From: Candidatus Altimarinota bacterium | Lineage (GTDB): Bacteria; Patescibacteriota; Gracilibacteria; UM-FILTER-43-11 | DNA: 9,009 nt | Direction: 5' to 3' | Assembly: GCA_029934675.1 (NCBI GenBank) | Contig: JAOZLT010000046.1 | Location: forward strand, 1 to 9,009 | Translations under genes and position numbers: made by a program | Shown here: piece by piece, positions 5,656 to 9,009 of the stretch | Layout of the letters: every line of letters starts with the position of its first letter | Numbering within the stretch: position 1 is the stretch's first letter | Notes under the pieces: model-generated | Told to the model about the DNA's origin: nothing | Databases searched by the model: none | The model's input: only the letters and a program-made list of their open reading frames with translations

Positions 5656-6321
5656 ATGAAAAAACTATTCTCTTTTTTAATTATTTTCTCTTTAGCCATG
5701 CTAACAGCATGTAGCCCATCCGAAGAAGAAGATATCAATAAAGTATATCAGGGCAGTCCGACAGAAGTAAAACTTAACACAACTACTATGAGTGATTTTG
5801 ACCAAACAACTCAGCCAGAAAAAGGCGAACAAATTGTTGTAATGGAAACCAGTATGGGAACCATTAAAATCAAATTATTTCCTAAAAAAGCACCTAAAAC
5901 TGTTGAAAATTTCATCGGTTTAATCGAAAAAGGCTATTATGATGGAATCATATTTCACAGAGTTATTCCGGATTTTATGATACAAGGTGGCGATCCGACC
6001 GGAACAGGTAGTGGAGGAGAAAGTTTATGGGGTGGTAAATTTGAAGATGAATTCAACACAGATTTAAAAAACATTTACGGAGCATTATCCATGGCTAATG
6101 CCGGACCAGCCACAAACGGTAGCCAATTCTTCATCGTTCAAAAGAAAGAAGGAACAGATTGGTTAAACGGAAAACATAGCGTATTTGGACAAGTATTTGA
6201 AGGAATGGATATTGTAGATAAAATCGCAAATACCGACCACAACGCAATGGATAAACCATTAGAGGATGTAATTATGAATAAAGTTACACTCTCAACCCAT
6301 CAACCAATCACAACCCCGTAG
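5656..6321 (+). CDS. Lipoprotein peptidyl-prolyl cis-trans isomerase, cyclophilin type
   Basis: A 221-residue lipid-anchored cyclophilin that speeds proline isomerisation during folding of exported proteins. Residues 1-18 are a signal peptide ending in the lipobox LTAC, so Cys19 should be lipidated; residues 20-58 are a polar linker. The cyclophilin domain runs from about 60 to 213. Active-site residues are visible: FHRVIPDFMIQGGD at 100-113 (Arg102, Phe107, Met108, Gln110), MANAGPATNGSQFF at 146-159, and WLNGKHSVFG at 169-178 (Trp169, His174). The Trp is the residue linked to cyclosporin binding in other cyclophilins. Its position 29 bases after the pilin gene suggests co-transcription and work on exported proteins, though not necessarily the pilin. 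The last codons and TAG stop run into a G+C-rich hairpin, so the C-terminal tail ITTP may have been shaped by a repeat. Confidence 0.95.
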   Translation: MKKLFSFLIIFSLAMLTACSPSEEEDINKVYQGSPTEVKLNTTTMSDFDQTTQPEKGEQIVVMETSMGTIKIKLFPKKAPKTVENFIGLIEKGYYDGIIFHRVIPDFMIQGGDPTGTGSGGESLWGGKFEDEFNTDLKNIYGALSMANAGPATNGSQFFIVQKKEGTDWLNGKHSVFGQVFEGMDIVDKIANTDHNAMDKPLEDVIMNKVTLSTHQPITTP

Positions 6322-6341
6322 GGGACGGACTCTTCCGTCCC
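6322..6341 (+). terminator. Perfect G+C-rich hairpin after the cyclophilin gene
   Basis: GGGACGGA (6322-6329) and TCCGTCCC (6334-6341) form a perfect 8-bp stem with a CTCT loop, starting right after the TAG stop. No U-run follows directly. A second, weaker structure (6342-6346 with 6389-6393, and 6350-6354 with 6377-6381) ends in six T at 6391-6396 and could supply termination. The CCCCGTAGGGG prefix suggests that the hairpin is part of a dispersed palindromic element rather than a dedicated terminator. Confidence 0.45.
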
Positions 6342-6428
6342 AAACCACCGACAACCAACCACACACTCACTTAGGTTTGTCAGTTATAGGTTTTTTGATA
6401 TGATTGCATTACAAATTAACAAATATTC

Positions 6429-7628
6429 ATGATTAAAGTAAGAATCCCACCTTCACCAACAGGACTCCTCCACATCGGAACCGTCCGAACTGCTTTATAC
6501 AATTACCTTTTTGCAAAAAATAAAGGAGGTAAGATGATTTTTAGAATCGAGGATACAGATAAAGAACGAAGTACAAAAGAGTTTGAAAAAGATATTGTAG
6601 ATGGCTTGGTAAAACTCGGAATTGCTGGTGACGAAGGCATACACAAAGGCAATAAAGGCTTCAGGCAAAGTGAACGAACTGGCATCTACCAAAAATACCT
6701 TCAGCAACTATTAGACGAAGGTAAGGCGTATTATTGTGAATGTACAAAAGAAAGACTGGAAGATATGAGAAATAAGCAAAGAGCCAACAAACTCCCACCA
6801 CGATATGACGGAACTTGCCGGAATAAAAAACTGACTAGTGGAGTAATAAGGTTACGAGTTCCTGACGATAAAGAGATTAAGTTTAACGACTTAGTAAGAG
6901 GCGAAACAGTTATCCACTCAAAAGAACTAGATGATTTTGTTATAGCTCGAGCGATTGACGACCCCTTGTATCACCTAACAGTTGTTGCGGACGACCACGA
7001 CATGGAAATCACCCACGTAATACGAGGTGAAGACCATATATCTAACACACCAAAACAAATTCTGATTTTTGAAGCATTAGGATGGAAGCCTCCTGAATTT
7101 GCACATCTTCCACTAATCCTAAACGAGGATAAAAGTAAGCTCAGTAAACGAAAAAACAAAGTATCAATGGATGACTATCTGAATGATGGATATTTACCAG
7201 AAGCAATTATTAATTTCTTAGCACTTCTTGGCTGGAATACTCCAGACGAACAGGAAATATTTAGTATGGAGGAACTGATTGAAAAATTTAGCTTAGACCG
7301 CGTTCACAAAGGCGGAGCAATTTTTGATTTAAAGAAACTAGATTGGATAAATGGAGAATATATCAAAAAGGAGATTACCGATGATATTGATAAATTTTTC
7401 GAAAAACTTACACCCTATATAAAAGATATATCTACTGATTCAGATTTAATTAAAAAAATCCTTAAAGACCCAGATTTTGAGGGGAGATTTAAAAAACTTA
7501 CCGATATTCCAAATGAATTATCAGCATTATTTGGAAAAGTAGCTGACTATCCATTAGATTTAATAATAAAAGAGAAATTCCAAATCACCTCAGATATGCT
7601 TAAGCAAGTTTTGGAAAAAGCTAAATAA
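6429..7628 (+). CDS. gltX: Glutamyl-tRNA synthetase, cut short by an in-frame UAA
   Basis: Class I synthetase that charges tRNA-Glu with glutamate; in organisms without GlnRS it also charges tRNA-Gln for GatCAB. The 399 residues before the stop hold PPSPTGLLHIGT at 7-18 (HIGH-type motif), RIEDTD at 39-44, a partial zinc-site pattern with Cys103, Cys105, Tyr126 and Cys130, VIRGEDHISNTPKQ at 197-210, and KLSKRK at 237-242 (KMSKS-type motif). The catalytic domain is therefore complete. GluRS proteins are usually about 470-490 residues; the missing part lies in the same frame just after the UAA at 7626-7628. The product as written would lose the last helical anticodon-binding domain. Possible explanations are a sequencing or assembly error, a recent nonsense mutation, read-through, or a functional shortened enzyme. 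Start MIKVRIPPSPTG is canonical; no Shine-Dalgarno. Confidence 0.93.
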   Translation: MIKVRIPPSPTGLLHIGTVRTALYNYLFAKNKGGKMIFRIEDTDKERSTKEFEKDIVDGLVKLGIAGDEGIHKGNKGFRQSERTGIYQKYLQQLLDEGKAYYCECTKERLEDMRNKQRANKLPPRYDGTCRNKKLTSGVIRLRVPDDKEIKFNDLVRGETVIHSKELDDFVIARAIDDPLYHLTVVADDHDMEITHVIRGEDHISNTPKQILIFEALGWKPPEFAHLPLILNEDKSKLSKRKNKVSMDDYLNDGYLPEAIINFLALLGWNTPDEQEIFSMEELIEKFSLDRVHKGGAIFDLKKLDWINGEYIKKEITDDIDKFFEKLTPYIKDISTDSDLIKKILKDPDFEGRFKKLTDIPNELSALFGKVADYPLDLIIKEKFQITSDMLKQVLEKAK

Positions 7629-7862
7629 GTTATCGAAAATTCAAACTGGGAAAAAGGTGATAGTAGTAAAAATGAAGAACTTTCACAAAAAATGATTGGA
7701 ATTGTGGAAAAACTAAGTCTTAAAAACGGACAAGTCTTATGGCCTATTCGAGTAGCGCTCTCAGGTTTAGAAAAATCACCCAACTTTGCAACTTTAATGG
7801 TATATTTAGGCAAGGAAGAAACTCTAAAAAGATTAGACATTGCGCTAAATAAAATAAAATGA
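7629..7862 (+). pseudogene. gltX: Detached C-terminal anticodon-binding domain of gltX
   Basis: After the UAA the same frame stays open for 77 codons to UGA at 7860-7862. The translation includes LKNGQVLWPIRVALSG, SPNF and LGKEETLKRLDIAL, the normal ending of bacterial GluRS (G-x3-WPxRVALxG, then LGKEETLxRL). Joined to the upstream part it gives 477 codons including the UAA, a normal GluRS length, with no frameshift. UAA is one base away from AAA, GAA or CAA, so a single substitution explains the break. The first internal ATG (7692) would give only a 56-residue fragment, without an obvious ribosome site. Confidence 0.9.
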
Positions 7863-7868
7863 TATAAT
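7840..7868 (+). promoter_or_regulatory. Candidate promoter of murB
   Basis: A perfect TATAAT at 7863-7868 begins right after the gltX-frame UGA, with TTGCGC (7840-7845) 17 bases upstream inside the gltX tail. Transcription would start near 7875, giving an 18-base leader before the murB ATG. The -35 matches only 3/6. Confidence 0.5.
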
Positions 7869-7892
7869 CACATCTCTATATTGCTTTAAATT

Positions 7893-8780
7893 ATGGAATT
7901 AAAAGTTAAAAAGAATGTTTCATTAAAGGAATTTTGCACTTACAAAACTGGCGGTTCAGCCAAGTTCTTTGCAGAAGCCAGAAGTCCTCAGGAAATGTAT
8001 CATCTGAGAGAATTCGCCAAAATGCAAGATGTTCCCTTTATGCTTATTGGAGGTGGAAGTAATATTTTGTTTTCTGACGAAGGATACCCAGGTCTAATAG
8101 TCCATAACAAAATGGGTAAACTAAATATCCAAGGCGAATTAGTTACTGCAGAAAGCGGAGTCAATCTGGCTAAAATGGTACTTATTGCCTCCCAAAATAA
8201 TCTTGGTGGAATTTCAGGACTTTGTAACGTTCCAGGATCTGTTGGAGGAGCAATTTATGGCAACGCTGGCGTACCGGACATATATATCAGTGATGTAATG
8301 ACCCACGCAATAATTTTGCCTGCAAACGGCAATAAACCCATTATGGTTGCACCTGATTATTTTCAATTCGGATATAGAGACAGTAAGATAAAAAAGACTA
8401 GAGATATTATTCTTTCAGCTACATTCAAACTAAGATTTGAACCAGCGATCAAGGTACGTGCTGAAATCAACAGATATTCCCAAGAACGTATCATAAAACA
8501 ACCCATGGGAAACACGTGCGGAAGCTTCTTCAAAAACCCCGGTCAATTCCCATCAGCAGGCTGGTTAATTGAGCAAGCTGGATGCAAAGGTATGAAAATC
8601 GGCGGAGCAGAAGTATCACCAAAGCACGCTAACTTCATCATGAACAATGGAAATGCTAAGAGCAGTGATATAATCAATCTAACAGTAAAAATCCATCAAA
8701 TAGTAAAAAAGAAATTCAACGTAGAACTGGAACCCGAAGTTCAAATAGTCCCAAATTCCCCTTTTAAATCACAAATATAA
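7893..8780 (+). CDS. murB: UDP-N-acetylenolpyruvoylglucosamine reductase
   Basis: FAD enzyme that uses NADPH to reduce UDP-GlcNAc-enolpyruvate to UDP-MurNAc, the second committed step of peptidoglycan synthesis, in the cytoplasm. At 295 residues it fits the shorter type II MurB (Gram-positive-like). Motifs: TYKTGGSAKFF at 16-26, the FAD-binding LIGGGSNILFSD at 51-62, NVPGSVGGAIYGNAG at 112-126, FGYRDS at 159-164 with catalytic Arg162, GSFFKNP at 210-216 with the proton-donor Ser211, SAGWLIEQAG at 221-230, HANFI at 245-249, and ELEPEVQIV with the likely catalytic Glu282. All key residues are present, so the cell probably makes its own wall. It lies 30 bases after the gltX frame and has its own -10 box. 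No Shine-Dalgarno is seen. Confidence 0.96.
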   Translation: MELKVKKNVSLKEFCTYKTGGSAKFFAEARSPQEMYHLREFAKMQDVPFMLIGGGSNILFSDEGYPGLIVHNKMGKLNIQGELVTAESGVNLAKMVLIASQNNLGGISGLCNVPGSVGGAIYGNAGVPDIYISDVMTHAIILPANGNKPIMVAPDYFQFGYRDSKIKKTRDIILSATFKLRFEPAIKVRAEINRYSQERIIKQPMGNTCGSFFKNPGQFPSAGWLIEQAGCKGMKIGGAEVSPKHANFIMNNGNAKSSDIINLTVKIHQIVKKKFNVELEPEVQIVPNSPFKSQI

Positions 8781-8808
8781 GCATTCTCATATGTTTGGCA
8801 GTAAGACT

Positions 8809-9009
8809 GACTAACATCATCCCACACATCTAGAAGCGAGAGCGAAACCGACGAACATCACCTACACATCTGGAAACAAGAGCGTGACTGACTAACATCA
8901 CCTCCTCACACATCTAGAAGCGAGAGCGAAACCGACGAACATCACCTCCTCACATATCTGGAAGCGAGATTGGCAATCTCGCCTACCGACTTACGCAACC
9001 ACCGAGAGT
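8809..9009. repeat. Tandem array of degenerate 40-54-bp units, alternating types
   Basis: Units begin GACTAACATCA or GACGAACATCA at 8809, 8850, 8890 and 8934, with a degenerate fifth start (GACTTACGCAACC) at 8988, giving steps of 41, 40, 44 and 54 bases. Each full unit continues with an ACACATCT/ATATCT block, TAGAAGC/TGGAAAC and a GAGAGCG-like end. Units 1 and 3 share GACTAAC and CTAGAAGCGAGAGCGAAAC; units 2 and 4 share GACGAAC and ATCTGGAA, so the array looks like a duplicated pair. Stop codons interrupt the frames examined and no gene is apparent. It may continue past the window end. Confidence 0.8.
8964..8982. repeat. Perfect palindrome GCGAGATT-GGC-AATCTCGC in the last full repeat unit
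   Basis: An 8-bp perfect stem with a 3-base loop replaces the GAGAGCGAAAC end of the other units and explains the longer 54-base step. It is followed by CCTACCGAC, shared with the 2334-2424 repeat. It has no U-run and is 184 bases past murB, so it is more likely a palindromic element inside the array than the murB terminator. Confidence 0.65.

Noticed and set aside
6495..7159. Three minus-strand frames inside gltX
   Set aside because: All are antisense shadows of conserved GluRS catalytic motifs.
7547..7840. 97-codon minus-strand frame opposite the gltX tail
   Set aside because: It is antisense to the clearly coding GluRS C-terminal domain and shows no recognisable protein pattern.
4214..7862. 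Recoding of UGA as glycine (genetic code 25)
   Set aside because: UGA closes pth and the gltX frame at their normal family ends, and no gene contains an internal UGA.
8809..9009. CRISPR array
   Set aside because: Units follow each other with no unique spacers, lengths drift from 40 to 54 bases, and no cas gene is in the window.

Overview
The window is an AT-rich, gene-dense bacterial segment with small genes, short gaps, almost no Shine-Dalgarno sequences and many short palindromic intergenic repeats. Together with the gene content (a short pilin, a lipoprotein cyclophilin, MurB, GluRS and orphan small proteins) this suggests a Patescibacteria/CPR genome, perhaps Peregrinibacteria-like. That placement is an inference from style, not from a marker gene. 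UAA, UAG and UGA are all used as genuine stops; UGA ends pth and the gltX reading frame at their natural ends. The code is therefore standard, not the UGA=Gly code of Absconditabacteria/Gracilibacteria.

Layout: (1) 1-132, an AT-rich imperfect palindrome rich in CGAAA words, running into the end of a minus-strand Cys-rich lipoprotein gene (130-834) that carries an internal duplication. (2) A divergent gap, then a plus-strand pair: an argininosuccinate lyase (argH, 939-2330) and, after a palindromic repeat, a short cytosine-deaminase-like amidohydrolase (2446-3417). (3) A minus-strand block read from right to left: pth (4780-4214), a partial and interrupted copy of the 5' half of a tRNA, an intact tRNA-Gln(UUG) (3975-3904) and an orphan 153-aa protein (3875-3414). 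The orphan gene ends by overlapping the amidohydrolase stop codon tail to tail. (4) A divergent, hairpin-rich gap (4781-5026). (5) A plus-strand block: type IV pilin-like protein, lipoprotein cyclophilin, gltX and murB. (6) From 8809 to the window end, a degenerate tandem array of about 40-54-bp units in an alternating A-B-A-B order.

The strongest anomaly is gltX. The frame is clean for 399 codons, meets a UAA at 7626-7628, then continues in the same frame for 77 codons. Those codons encode a recognisable GluRS C-terminal anticodon-binding domain and end at UGA 7860-7862. The window also holds tRNA-Gln, a likely substrate of a non-discriminating GluRS, with the U1-A72 pair read by the GatCAB amidotransferase, and next to it a tRNA-half duplication split by a 30-bp insert. 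No defence system, CRISPR array, transposase or clear new multi-gene system is visible. The interest lies in the interrupted synthetase, the tRNA rearrangement, the repeat families and a few atypical proteins.
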